Source of the DNA: Rhabdophis nuchalis
Taxonomy: Eukaryota; Chordata; Lepidosauria; Squamata; Natricidae
Direction of reading: 5' to 3'
Assembly (NCBI GenBank): GCA_039707465.1
Contig: CM077644.1
Span: 78,080,875 to 78,144,874 of the forward strand
DNA length: 64,000 nt
Shown here: positions 1 to 11,150 of the stretch, piece by piece
How the letters are laid out: every line of letters begins with the position of its first letter
Numbering within the stretch: the first letter of the stretch is position 1
Made by a program: the position numbers and the translations under genes
The notes under the pieces: generated by a model
What the model was told of the DNA's origin: nothing
Databases searched by the model: none
Seen by the model: only the letters and a program-made list of their open reading frames with translations

Positions 1-572
1 CTTAGAGAGCATCAAGAACCCTGTAGTTCAATCCTGAGCTACAGATTTCTCTTCTAGTGGAATGGTTAGTATATATCATCCTGATTTACTCATTAAAGGT
101 AAACAGAGTGTTGGCCACAAATTAGGAAAAGTCCCATACTATTAAAATAAAAATTGAATAATTGTCCAAAGTAATTCTTAATTTCCATTTACAGCTCAGA
201 AATGATGATTCTTTTGAAGTAAAAGTATATTTTATCCATTTTCCCACCAAGTTCTTCCCTTGAAACAGAGTATTCACTAAATCATACAGCAAAAGTATGG
301 TACATTACTAGCCTTTTGGCTGCAATAGTTGTTACATTGTATCTGCTATAAACTATACTCAGGATAGGTGTATCATGATTCTGACTCACCAAGATTTTTT
401 AAAAAGAATAATTAAACTACTTTTATGCAAGATCATTACTCCAAGTTGCCTTTTTAGCTACAATTTTATTTCTCAGACAAATTGAGATAATTAAACCTAT
501 GAAACAGGAAAAGACTCCAGTCCAAGTGTTTAGCTTATGAGTAATATAAGCCACAGATTTAGGTCCTTAATA

Positions 573-900
573 CAGATGGTCCTCAGTTAATGACTATTTA
601 TTCAGTGACTATTCAAACTTGTCATTGTGCTAAACTAGTAGTACTTCTGACTGGTCCTCTTGAATTCCATCCATTGAGGCATCCACACTGCGATATAATC
701 ACAATCTGGGTGCCCAGCTCCTAATTATGATGTTATAGCATTTGAGGAACAGATGGTTGCCATTTGAGATCTTTCCCATTTCCCAACAATCGAAGTAATG
801 GGCAGACTGGTCATAAATGGTGACATGTGTTATCCTTGCTTAGCAATGCGTGATTAGCTTTACCCATGGCAATCAGAAATAGCAAAATTGTGCCATTCCA
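573..900. mobile_element. Degraded Tigger/pogo-like MITE
   Basis: Starts TA-CAGATGGTCCTCAGTTAATGAC, a decayed version of the CAGGTAGTCCTCAACTTAC terminus seen in many copies of this window. The right end is not clear; a fragment near 840 (CCTTGCTTAGCAAT) resembles the internal part. Confidence 0.4.
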
Positions 901-2303
901 CTGTTAATGGAAACCCTAGGTTGTAGAAATTAAAACCAAATTAAAATTGCTGAGAAAAACATCAACCTTCTTAGGCCAATCGTTAACCAATCAATAATAG
1001 ATTGCAATATCTGTGGTATTGCTCACTGGATTGCTGAACCTAAAGAAGCAGCTGAAGCTTTAATACTTTAAACACTTGGTCAGAGAACAATATTGGAGAG
1101 GACCCCAATATTTGGAAAAAATTGAATTTTAACAAAGGCAACAGAAAAGGGCTAGTTTATATTACACATGACACAAATGCGCACTTACTAGAATTCACAG
1201 AAGCCAAAACTAAAATACAATTCTGACAAGAGTACCTACCCCACGACTTATGAGAATCAAAAACCACTAAATAACAAAATTTTGCAGATTATGAAATTTG
1301 TTATCCAATTCCTTGATATATAATATATACAATATACAAATATGCGTATAGACACACACATATCAACCGTGAACTTGGCATATGCATTGCAGACAATACC
1401 ACCTTCAACTGTCTATCCCACACAATTTGATTGTGTAAAAGGTTGCTAAGCATCTAATACTAGATTACTATTTTAAGTAATTGCAATTTGGAATGCCTAA
1501 AACTACTAAATGGCAAGAAAGTTAATTAAAACATCTTATTTCACAATTTTACAGCATATAAATTCCTCTTTATAATCAAACTGAATTAGATGACTGGATG
1601 ACTTGAAATTACACTATTTTTTCAAATAAACAATTAAAGAGTATCAATACGATAATCCTAATTATTTGCAAAGATTATGAAATAAAGATCAGGGAATATT
1701 TATGTTATCACACCTATATTATTTAAACAGCATTTTGCATATTATCTATGTTTCTTATAAAATGATGCTAATTTAACAAAATACTTTGTTTTAAAAGGCT
1801 GGGCATAAACCTGTATTTGAAACAGGGGGCACTCAAAGGAAATAACCGTAACTTTCATTTTAATTTGTACCTATAAATCTTATTAATCTTAAAAATTTAA
1901 AGATAAAATGTAATTTTGAATTATATACCAAAGTTGGGAATCAACCATGACTTATAGAGGGGAGAGGGGGAAGAAAAGAGACAAGATAATTACTTTAATA
2001 TTGGAAAGACAGTGTACCTATAGTATTGAACAAAAACACGTTAACTTTCTGCTGATGTACTAGCTCCATACTAATGTGAGGTAAGGATTCATTATTCTAT
2101 TTTTATTCTATTTTGTGATCAAGATTTCATGATGAATGTAAATATCAGATGATTTCCTATATATGTAAATATGCCTTGCATCTTTTTTCTGTTTCCCCCC
2201 CCCCCTCCGTATTAAAGCAATAAAAAAGGCACTAAAATTGCTTTTGGTAGAGCATTTTGTGATCTGTACTTACATCTTCATTAATAATAGAGATACTCTA
2301 AAC

Positions 2304-2388
2304 CAGGGATCTCCAAACCTGGCAACTTTTAAGCCTGGCAGACTTCAATTCCCAGAATTCTTGAGCCAGCTTTGGTTGGAGACCCCTG
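2304..2388. mobile_element. Short hAT fold-back MITE
   Basis: An 85-bp element with termini CAGGGATCTCC and GGAGACCCCTG and identical 8-bp flanks CTCTAAAC at 2296-2303 and 2389-2396. An 8-bp duplication with CAGGG ends is typical of hAT elements. It is a shortened relative of the 122-135 bp palindromes at 26869, 32184, 39926 and 47209. Confidence 0.85.
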
Positions 2389-3097
2389 CTCTAAACAGTG
2401 AGACTATGCACAATAGTAGCAAGGCAAGTTTTAAATGCATCTTCATTTTAATTACACACAATTCCACAAGCCTTTTCAAAAATACTAATTTCTAATTTGT
2501 CAGAAGACTTCATTCAAAACTACAGGTAGTATTGACTCATTACAGCAATTATAATCAAAATTTCTGTCACTAAATGATGAGGTAGTAAACTATAATGCAT
2601 TATTTAGCAACAGCAATCACCCTATGGTCCCTCTTGTTGTTAACCAGCAGCCAAAGCAGTTTCCTGCCAGTTTCCCATAACCAGAATAAATGAGGAAGCC
2701 TGAAGAAAATCTCAGTCCAGCAAGAGGATAAGTGGCTGTTGCTGGGCAGGGGAGAAGAGAAGAGGGTGCAGGAGAGGCTGCCAGGGAAGTACAACACGAG
2801 TACAGAGAGGATGGGGAAATATCCAGGGTGGGAAGATTTACTCTAGCAACCTAGCAGCTTTCCTGCTGGCTTCCCCATTTTCTTTCTGGATAAACCAGTA
2901 GGGAAGGTTGTAAATGGTGATCACATGGTCGTAAGCCTGAACTGGTTGCCAAGCGTACAAATCATGATCATGTGACCGGAAGGACCAGTTATAAGCGTAT
3001 GTCTGTTTATGTGTGTGTTTGTGTGCGCACCCACCCACCTACCCATGAGTGAACAGCCAGTTTAAGCTGGTGGCAACATTGTTTTGTTGCTACCAGC

Positions 3098-3216
3098 AAC
3101 AAAAGGACCCAGATTGTTGGGGGCAATATGCTGACTCTATAAACCGCTTAGAGAGGGCACAGTAAAGCACTGTGAAGCGGTATATAAGTCTAAGTGCTAT
3201 TGCTATTTTTTCCCCT
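3098..3216 (+). mobile_element. CR1/L3-type 3' tail (or SINE tail)
   Basis: Carries the block GACCCAGATTGTTGG, GGCAATATGCTGACTC, AAACCGCTTAGAGAGG and a GCTATTGCTATT end. The same block is in the SINE at 21144 and, inverted, at 31365-31440. This is the 3' end that snake genomes share between a CR1-like LINE and its SINE partner, and its GCTATT terminus is known to expand into microsatellites. Confidence 0.7.
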
Positions 3217-3453
3217 ATTCAGCCACTTCGAAATGCATTTTCAACCTCTTTTTCATTGATTCTTCATGTATTAAAATTGTAATATCCATGCTTTAATACC
3301 AGAAGCTTAGGGAACCTTTTTGAAATTGAGAGTTGTGTTTTGTTCGCCGTCATATGGGATGATCATTCCTGAAATAGATCTGTATCCTAACTGAGGATTC
3401 TGATTTTTTTTATTTCAACATAAACGTCAAAAGCACTATGTAAGTATATAAAG

Positions 3454-3670
3454 CAGGTAGTCCCTGTTTTACAATCACTTATTCAATAAACTTTGGGAGT
3501 TACAATGGTGCTGAATTCAGGGGGACTTTAAAGCGATCCTCAGTTATGGCTCTTGCAACTGGTCTACACAGCATCCTACCATCCACATGATCACCGTTTG
3601 CAATCTTCAATGCTGGCTTCCAACAACTAAAATCAAAAGCTACATCCAGACAATCTTGCAAGTCTGAAGG
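3454..3670. mobile_element. Tigger/pogo-like MITE fragment
   Basis: Begins CAGGTAGTCCCTGTTTTACAA and continues with the ATTCAATAAACTTTGGGAGTTACAATGG block characteristic of the family, then decays. The right terminus was not identified. Confidence 0.6.
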
Positions 3671-3726
3671 TACAAACTTCCCGCTGCCATCTTTAACTTT
3701 TAATCACCGTCTGATCAATTAGATCA

Positions 3727-4096
3727 GACAGTTCCAAAGTTTCTTCCTCCCAGGGGAGACATGATAGCAGTGTTCCGATATCTCAGAGGATGCCACAGAG
3801 AAGAGGGAGCCAAACTATTCTCCAAGGCACCTGGGGGCAGGACAAGAAGCAATGGGTGGAAACTAATCAAGGAGAGAAGCAACTTGGAACTAAGGAGAAA
3901 TTTCCTGACAGTTAGAACAATTAACCTCTGGAACAGCTTGCCTCCAGAAGTTGTGAATGCCCCAACCCTGGAAGTCTTTAAAAAGATGTTAGATAGCCAT
4001 TTGTCTGAAATGGTATAGGGCTCCTGCCCACGCAGGGGGTTGGACTAGAAGACCTACAAGGTCCCTTCCAACTCTGCTATTGTATTGTATTGTGTA
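3727..4096 (+). mobile_element. CR1 LINE 3' end, 5'-truncated
   Basis: The open frame ending at 4018 encodes the typical CR1 C-terminus, including RRNFLTVRTINLWNSLPPEVV and a final LEVFKKMLDSHLSEMV. It is followed by the CR1 3' UTR signature (GGTTGGACTAGAAGACCT, AAGGTCCCTTCCAACTCTG) and a short ATTGT repeat tail. A second, nearly identical 3' end lies inverted at 47582-48005. It is a dead 5'-truncated copy inside SERBP1 intron 5. Confidence 0.88.
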
Positions 4097-4290
4097 GATG
4101 TGACTATTAAGCAATTTGGGGGGGGAGGGGAGGGGGGTTTCCCACTTCTCTTGTCTGATTATTTTCTAGGCAGCATCTCCTTCCCCAGGGTCATTCATGC
4201 ATTCCAATGCATCATGTTAGCACAAAGAAATCATCACCAACTTAATTTTGTATTGGTGATTTTAAAAATACCCAACAATTTAATATTTAC

Positions 4291-4365
4291 TTGTTTTCCG
4301 AGTCAGCAGGGGGATGCTCCTCTCCTTCTGGTGTTTCCTCTGTTGCATGTGATTGATCCAAGTCA
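4291..4365 (-). CDS. SERBP1: SERBP1 coding exon 5
   Basis: A 75-nt exon bounded by a CTACAG acceptor (AG at 4367-4366) and a GTAAAT donor at 4290. It completes the Thr codon begun in exon 4 and reads TDLDQSHATEETPEGEEH, then PPADSENK with the last codon split. This matches the acidic segment after the Gly/Arg-rich region of SERBP1. Ending in phase 2, it requires at least one further exon, which I do not find in the window. Confidence 0.93.
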
Positions 4366-4774
4366 CTGTAGAGTTTAAAACAAAAAAAATATTTTCCAAT
4401 TAGCACTTCTAACATACTTGCCAACACAAAGTTTACATTTATGAAAAATTGTAAGGTCCTTCTCAATGTTTCAATTTTTCCCAAATATATTTCTTTGCTT
4501 TCTAAAAATACGTGCTCTAATAAAATACAGGTGATATGATGAAGTTTAACAGACACTTTTGGCAGCAGCCTCAAAATGCTAAGACTGAAAAACAATATTA
4601 TTCTATTGCATATTCTGTTTTCAAAAAGATTTACACTCCTTTCATGACTACAGCTTTCTAGCTGAGGATGCTGAACATTGAACATAATTTCTGCATTTTC
4701 ATCATGGCACCATAAACTATGTATAATTTTGCTCATAATTTATATTTATTCTAAATAAAAGATAAAATACTAAC
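4366..4774 (-). other. SERBP1: SERBP1 intron 4
   Basis: A 409-base intron with a GTTAGT donor after exon 4 and a polypyrimidine/AG acceptor before exon 5. It is AT-rich, and I see no repeat or RNA gene in it. A 149-codon minus-strand frame that overlaps it (to 4736) is read-through of the intron and not a real protein. Confidence 0.85.
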
Positions 4775-4846
4775 GTCAGTTCATCTTTGACAGTTCCCCA
4801 GTTGTGTGATCCACTCCCGCCACGCTTGTCTTCGTGTTTTAGACCA
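4775..4846 (-). CDS. SERBP1: SERBP1 coding exon 4
   Basis: A 72-nt exon with acceptor TTTCAG (AG at 4848-4847) and donor GTTAGT at 4774. It reads [19 protein letters not shown] then VKDELT, a strongly conserved part of SERBP1 following the RGG box. Both phases agree with exons 3 and 5. The short downstream intron and very high conservation leave little doubt. Confidence 0.94.
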
Positions 4847-4990
4847 CTGAAATGTGAATGTGAAAGAGAACTAACAAAACTGAGTTAACACAATAGTGCT
4901 GGGATACAGAAATTCAAAGGCAAATTTGTAAAATATTCTAATAGAATGCAATATATTTTGAAAGAGAAGCTACTGAGTTTTTAAGACTTA

Positions 4991-5167
<177 letters not shown>

Positions 5168-5397
5168 TTAAGCGCCATAAAACTGTTAATATGCTTTAAA
5201 AAGTATTGCCACAGTCTACTTGAAATTAAGTGACTCACAATATTTTAATTAAAATGTATGAAGAAACCTGTTTTTCTAAAAGCAAATATTCTGCGCTTCC
5301 TAATTAACTTACTTTGGATTGCATTCATCAACAGGTCAATTTGTTAATTACCCTAATGCACAATCATCCAAACAATCTTAAAATGTACAATCCTTAC

Positions 5398-5551
5398 TTA
5401 TCAACCGAAAATTCTCCTCCTTCACCCTTTTCTTCAGCAGGTTTGTCAAATCGTCGTTCACGAGGAGGCCGTCTCTCCTGCCTCCTCTCAATAGGCTTGC
5501 CCTCTCCCTGAGGCTGTTGCTGATCAGGCCTTCTGCCAATTCGTCTTATCC
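5398..5551 (-). CDS. SERBP1: SERBP1 coding exon 2
   Basis: A 154-nt exon with acceptor CTATTTTAG (AG at 5553-5552) and donor GTAAGG at 5397. It reads [37 protein letters not shown] and [15 protein letters not shown]. This basic, charged region is diagnostic of SERBP1: the paralogue HABP4 lacks the RRPDQQ and [10 protein letters not shown] blocks. The codon shared with exon 3 is AA|A (Lys), where I recall Arg in mammals, a conservative change. Confidence 0.95.
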
Positions 5552-7253
5552 CTAAAATAGAAGGGAATCTGCATCAGTAAATTATATACCTATCTCTACC
5601 AAGCAACTGGTATTCTTTAACACATAGGTATCATCAATATGAATATACAATAGTTTTCTTCTGATAGAAGACTATATTATATTGCTGCCTTTGCTATCAG
5701 TTCTTACAGTTATTACCTTATAGGAATTGTAGTCAAACTAGCTCTATAGATATTCATAATCCTCCAAGCTATAAACTGGAAAAGCTAAAATTAAGCTCAT
5801 ACAATTCTGAAACAATAATTAAATATTCATTCTCCTCTTTCCATTAAATAAAATTCACAACTAATATTCTTTGGTGAAACTATCAAGTTACTTGTTTCCC
5901 TAACTGCAGTCTTGCATATTGGAATAGATTGCAAAAAAATTATTTTGGGATAGATGATCAGTTTAGTATCTGAGCCATTACAGGATATTTTCTCTTTAAC
6001 TTAATTAAATTTCATTTTTTTCTTAAATAATCTGATCAATAATTTCTATTTCAGAAACCTTTATAGAATGTGGTAAATCAGTTGCAATTAGAAAATGGGA
6101 GAGCCACCATTTTTCTTACAATGCTTGAATACTTATCAAGTTCATTGCAGAAAGTAGATGTTCGCCTAAAGAATGATAAGAAGCTGGAAATATGACTTTC
6201 TAGAAATAATTATCTCAGTAGTAATGCACTAATCTGCTATAGTAATCCCCTCCCTACATGTAACACTTCTGCAATTTAAAGTACTAGGTCTCAACATGCA
6301 ATATATCTATTCTCTCTGCCTGGAAGCTGTCACAGTGCCAATAATTCTACCACACTGCTTGAAACCAACTGGCTAACTAATAGTGCCAAAGTTTCATTCA
6401 AACAAAGAAACAGAAATAATGTTTATATTAAAAGTTGGCTTTTCCTCATCTTGAGAACAATTGTGGCTTCAAATAATATTATCATTGGCCAAAAAATATG
6501 GGCTATAAATCTACTCATATATTATGAATTGGATTCAAAAGCTCTGCTGAATGCTAAACCAATGAATCTAAAACTGCCATATATATCACAATATAAAACA
6601 ATTCTAAGTTGCTGGAAGGAGAACAAGGAATCTCAGTAAAATATTGCTTATGAAAACTATTAGCCATACCTAATACTCAGAGGCACAGCCTGAACAGAAC
6701 GTATTGAAAGAGAAATGTCCAAGAGTCCCAAAATCCCACAACAGGCTACCGTCAATTCATCAATGACTATCTTTTGATTTGGTGAATGTGCATTTCAGAT
6801 CAAGCCAAGTCCTGAAGCTATATACTATTACCTCTGATTAAAGGGTGCAAATAAATACTTGACACTGAATTTCACACCTATCCAGGCACCAATATGTGGG
6901 AACACATCTCTTGGCTTTCCTCTCACTTTTAATCAGGTCAAGTTTACTTTTCTCTTGTCACTTTGAATCTACAGAAACTGGAAAACATTTCTTAGTTGCT
7001 CTTGCCAAGGCATACTAGCTTTCTGAAGGACGATGGTGCCTTTTTGCTTTACTTCCTGGCCATGTTTTAGACATAATTTATGTCTTATTTCAGCTGGATT
7101 AAAATGCTATTAACTTAGTCAGGATCCACCTAGCCAATAACTTTCACTGCTGCAACTCTTGTTCAAAATAAAAGCAAAAGTATTTTTTGACTTTGCTATT
7201 ATTAGTGGTGTTACATATATTGCATATCTGTCAGTAATAAAAATTATATTGGA

Positions 7254-7441
7254 TGGTCTCTACCTTTAGGGCGTTAGGGAATGTTAGTTTTAAATGTGGG
7301 GATTTTAGTGCAGGGACAACTAAATTTAATTTGTTTTTATGCATTGTATTTATTTTTGTATGTATATTTCATAGCATTTTTAACTTTTCCCTGTGCACCG
7401 CTCCGAGTTCCCTTTGGGAGAGGATGCGGTATATAAAATAA

Positions 7442-7530
<89 letters not shown>
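7254..7530 (+). mobile_element. L2 LINE 3' UTR remnant with (ATT)n tail
   Basis: The segment up to 7440 matches the 3' UTR of the L2 copies at 19.6 kb and 56.95 kb: GATTTTAGTGCAGG, then CCTGTGCACCGCTCCGAG, then a GAGAGGATGCGGTATATAA end. It runs directly into about 30 ATT units (7441-7530). The coding part is absent, so only the last about 190 bases of the LINE were inserted. Confidence 0.8.
7441..7530 (+). repeat. (ATT)n microsatellite
   Basis: About 90 bases of near-perfect ATT repeat attached to an L2 3' end inside SERBP1 intron 1. It is the source of spurious poly-Asn and poly-Ile frames on the minus strand. Confidence 0.98.
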
Positions 7531-7531
<1 letters not shown>

Positions 7532-10500
7532 ATAAATGAAACCATTTTCATGCAGCTCAACTGAGCACATTTTACATTTAATGAAGAATAGCTATTAGAC
7601 TCATAACTGCATAATGCACCTCAAATCATATGCAACAGCTACCTCAAAATCTGTGGTAGTACACTAATCTCTTTCAATAATGTTCAGAACAGTCACTGGA
7701 TAAAAATGCACAGGTGAAATAAATATATGTATATATACATTTCTCTTTCAAGTGCCTAGATTATAGTTGCATTGTGATTCAATTAGAATAGCTTGTCTGA
7801 TAAACAATCATTACTGAATTTTTAGCAAGCCGTGAAAGATTATTGAACCTATGTTAAATTGGCTGAATTTGATGTTTCTAAGCAGAAGCTACTTACTCTA
7901 TTACAAGTACTATTACTATTAATAATGTATTCTTTTCCACAATGCCTAGAAATTACGCTGTAATTTTCATACTGCATAAATATATGCAAAGTATCTGTAT
8001 ATAACCTTAAATACAACAATATTCATCAAGAGGAATTTACAACATATTGTAAAAGATTTATTTTCCTCCATTCATCCATTGCCATGCATTCTATTAAAGT
8101 TATTACCATATAATTCAACATTTAAGCCTCTCCTTTGCCTTCTCTACCATTTGAAGACATGCCTATAGGATTTATACAAAGAAAAAAACTACTTCTTTTT
8201 CAAAAAATATTTTCTGAAATTATTTAGATGCTATTTATATTTCACTGAAATGTACAAAGATTGTCCCCATTATGTATCCTTTTATCTAATAGAGACAGCT
8301 TTTGTAACATAATCCTTTTACCATAGTTACGGTCAGTAAAAATGGATTGCCATAAAATGTGTTTCTATCAGACTCTCATATGTGAAAATAGGCAAAGCTT
8401 TGGAAAAAACAAATCATAATCCAAACTTAAAAACAAGTGGGATTCAAGCAGGTCACTCTAGAGTTTTATGTAGACTGACCTGAAATTCTCCAAATATAGA
8501 CATCTCCATAAGTATATGAAGTTTGTACAAAAATCTAGATAAAATTACAAATGTAATTTTATTTCTTCAAATTACAAAGCAGAAACTGCAAGCAAGGTTG
8601 AATCAAGGCAATTACAGAAGTACTAATGTTGAACTGCCATATTGTTGCAAAAAGTTATCAACCTAACTTTTCTACATTGTCTTACTCATGAAAATTTTTA
8701 CATGGTAGATAGAATGTATAGCTTATCCAATATAGGCTGCAAAATTCCTGACAGTCAGTAGATGGCAATAAAGGTATGGTGCAAAGGAACTACAACAACA
8801 TTTGCTTTTGGGAATTTCTATAAGCGTTGAAAAACATCAATACCCAGATTAAAGTTTAAATCACAAATCTTGGTTTAATATTTTAATAACTGTTTTATTC
8901 AAGAAGAGCATTTTACTATTTGAATATTTAAATATTTCTCTCGAATATACAAAACTGTTAAATAAATTTAAGAACAATCTATTTCAATTACTAATCCCAT
9001 AATCACCTCCTACTCCTATTGCCTGTACTAATTTAACTTTCTCTTCTGCAAGTGCCAGCACTGCTTGGCTGCTGATGACAATTGTGCTCTATTACATAGG
9101 ACACTTGACTGATAACTATTAAATAATCTTTAAGATTATTTAACATATATTATAAGCAAAAACATTTCTGTAATCAAGGTAGATTTAAAGCAATCAACTT
9201 ACATATATTTTCTTCCCACCATTACATGGCATAGCATGGCACCATAAAAAATATTACCATGCTTTCAGTCTTCTGCTTGAGTTCATAGAAAATAAGGCTA
9301 AAATCATATAATTAGCACTATTTAATCAATATCCTCAAAGAGCACCTTTTTTCCCTTTAAAGTCTTTTATTCAGTTCAAAGCACAGTGAATTTAACACTT
9401 TTAGCTCATTTTATTCTATTTACATACTGTTGCAAAATGTTTAAACAATGCTCCACAGATCCTGCCTTTCACCTTAAAAATAAGCCCCAATTCTAGGATA
9501 CACTCAAATCAATACATTAAGGCAAACAAACACCAGATTCAAACTTATTTGGATTAGCTTTCACAGAAGGGGGAAAGGAAAAAAAAACCCACTAACGTGG
9601 GGAAAACATTTCTTTAAAACAAGTTACAGTCCAGAATCCAAGGCAGTTCAGTCATTTCACTTCCACAGTGCCATTTTGTCTATTCGTTCAGCCCTGAAGT
9701 AGGCGGGCAGCAGGCAAGCGAAGCAGCAACACGCGGGATATGCACGTGGCCCAGGTACAAATGGACTCAACTTCGTTCCTCCCAAACCCCCGCGTGGTCC
9801 AGGCGGGCTACTACTGCCGTCGCCGCTGCTGCTTCTTCTGCGCGGGCAAAACCGGCAGGATTGCTATCCTTTTGCAAAGAAGGTCAGAATCTCCCTCCGC
9901 TTTTCTCAAACATTCCAAGATTGGGGAAGTTTTCCCCTCTCCCTTCGACCTTTCCCCATACCCCACCCCACTTTCGCCTTTCCAAGGGGCCTTGTCGGGG
10001 CCATTCCACACACACACACACGCCCTTTCCCGCGAGGAGAAAAAACCCGACCTCAGGTCGGCGCCCGCCCGCCTTTCGGAGACGTTTCTGCATCCATTCG
10101 CGCCCCCCCCCCATATTCCTCTTCCCCCCCCTCCTTGCGAGCAGAGAACGCGGAGGAGGGGTCGCCTCACGAGCTCGGCTCGACTTTCCCACGGCGGCCG
10201 GGTCAACACGAGAAAGGGGCCCATTCTGGACAGGGTGGAGCTCGGAGCAGGCAAGGCAAGGCAAAGCAGCCCCGCCATGCCCTCCACGTGAGGGAGACGG
10301 GCAGGGCTCTCCCTCCTCCTCCTGCTGGAAGGCTGCCTTCGGGCCAGGCAAGCGGGAAAAAGAGGGGAGGGGGTCCCGCTCCGGCACCACGTGCTAGGTG
10401 GAATTGGGGGGAGGGGGGAGACCCGCTACTGACGCGGGGGGTGCTTTCTCTCCTCCAGCGCCGATAAGCACTGACCTTGTGGGGAGCCCCACTCGCCTCC

Positions 10501-10550
10501 CGCCGCCTCCTCCTCCACCCGCAGAAGAGAGGAGCGTCCCCGCCACTCAC

Positions 10551-10947
10551 CTTCCTTCCTGAGAGGCGCGGAGCCAGGCTGCCCGCCTCCATCCTCTCTC
10601 CGGTCCCCGGCGCCTCCAGGCCCAGTCGAGGAGGCGAAGGGCGGCAACGGGTTCTTGCGCTCCTTCTGAGATTCCCTGCGCAGCTGCTTGGCCGCGCTGC
10701 CGCTCCCTCCGCCCGAACCGACCTGGCCCGAACCGCCGCCCGAGGATGAATTGGCTTGGGCCGCCTGCCCGCCTCCGCCGCCGCGGCTGCCTTGGTGGCC
10801 TCCGCCGCCGCCGCCCCCACCGGTGCTCTCTTTCTTGCGGCTCTCGGCCGCCTGGATCACCTCGAAGGGGTCGGATTCGTCGTCCAAGAGCTGGTCAAAG
10901 CGGTTGGTGACGACGCAACCGAAGCCTTCCTGCAGGTGTCCGGGCAT
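10551..10947 (-). CDS. SERBP1: SERBP1 coding exon 1
   Basis: The start codon is at 10947-10945. The protein opens [20 protein letters not shown] and [10 protein letters not shown], the N-terminal signature of SERBP1. The exon ends in phase 1 at a GTGAGT donor (10550). In the family this protein binds mRNA (including SERPINE1 mRNA) and acts as a ribosome hibernation factor on idle 80S ribosomes with eEF2; it is mainly cytoplasmic. Exon 1 gives residues 1-132. Residues about 42-85 are an extended Gly/Ser-rich low-complexity tract, apparently longer than the mammalian one. Conserved blocks [17 protein letters not shown] and the RKEG boundary follow. A frame extends 18 codons upstream of this Met, but the family's start is MPGHLQEG, so that extension is 5' UTR. 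The gene is interrupted by the window edge after exon 5. Confidence 0.96.
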
Positions 10948-11110
10948 GATGGACCCCTTTGGGTGGGATCCTCCTCCGATGCTGCCCAGGCCCCGGCCCA
11001 CCCCCTACGTGCTTCTTTGCTGCCCACACAAGATGGCCGGCCCCCACAGAAACTCGCTTCTCTTCCGGCGAAAAGCGACATCCGGGAAACAGAACTAGAC
11101 GCCGCCAGCT
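10948..11110 (-). promoter_or_regulatory. SERBP1: SERBP1 5' UTR and core promoter with YY1 and ETS sites
   Basis: Upstream of the start codon the minus strand has GGCCATCTT (11038-11030), a good YY1 core of the kind found near the start site of housekeeping and ribosome-linked genes. Two ETS cores follow, CCGGAA (11068-11063) and CCGGAT (11085-11080). There is no TATA box. The exact start site cannot be fixed from sequence alone; the YY1 position suggests transcription begins near 11,030-11,060. Confidence 0.6.
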
Positions 11111-11150
11111 CCTCGCAGAGGACCTTGGGAACTGAAGGCTGAACTCCCCG

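Larger units (their letters stand above)
1..4290 (-). other. SERBP1: SERBP1 intron 5 (partial)
   Basis: AT-rich sequence downstream (minus strand) of the exon 5 donor at 4290-4289. I looked for the next SERBP1 exons, whose conserved protein segment follows the TEETPEGEE block, and saw nothing like them, so the intron runs past position 1. It holds old repeats listed separately: a Tigger-like MITE from about 573, a small hAT fold-back at 2304-2388, a CR1/SINE tail at about 3098-3216, a MITE fragment from 3454 and a CR1 3' end at 3727-4096. Bases 1-570 and 900-2290 look unique and non-coding. Confidence 0.8.
5552..10550 (-). other. SERBP1: SERBP1 intron 1
   Basis: A 4,999-base intron between the GTGAGT donor at 10550 and the AG acceptor at 5553-5552. 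The first part (to about 9,700) lies in the GC-rich CpG island; the rest is AT-rich. One L2 LINE tail with a long ATT array (7254-7530) is embedded. The other 4.5 kb shows no recognised repeat, which contrasts sharply with the spacer beyond 12 kb. Confidence 0.85.
9700..11150. other. CpG island over SERBP1 promoter, exon 1 and start of intron 1
   Basis: GC content and CpG frequency rise sharply between about 9,700 and 11,150 (many CGCC, GCCG, GGCG runs), in an otherwise AT-rich region. The many long overlapping frames on both strands here are a composition artefact. Only the SERBP1 exon 1 frame is supported by homology. A CA run lies at about 10007-10020. Confidence 0.9.

Noticed and set aside
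1..4290. Possible remaining SERBP1 exons
   Set aside because: I looked for the conserved MTLDEWKAIQ-type segment and the C-terminal RGG region on the minus strand and did not find them.
4287..4736. 149-codon minus-strand frame over exon 5 and intron 4
   Set aside because: Only the last 24 codons match SERBP1; the rest reads through a clear AG acceptor into intron.
7337..7570. Poly-Asn and poly-Ile frames (also 30070, 44764, 44795)
   Set aside because: Translations of ATT microsatellites.
10551..10947. Assigning this gene to the paralogue HABP4
   Set aside because: The [11 protein letters not shown] start, [16 protein letters not shown] and [11 protein letters not shown] blocks are SERBP1; HABP4 has different sequence at each.
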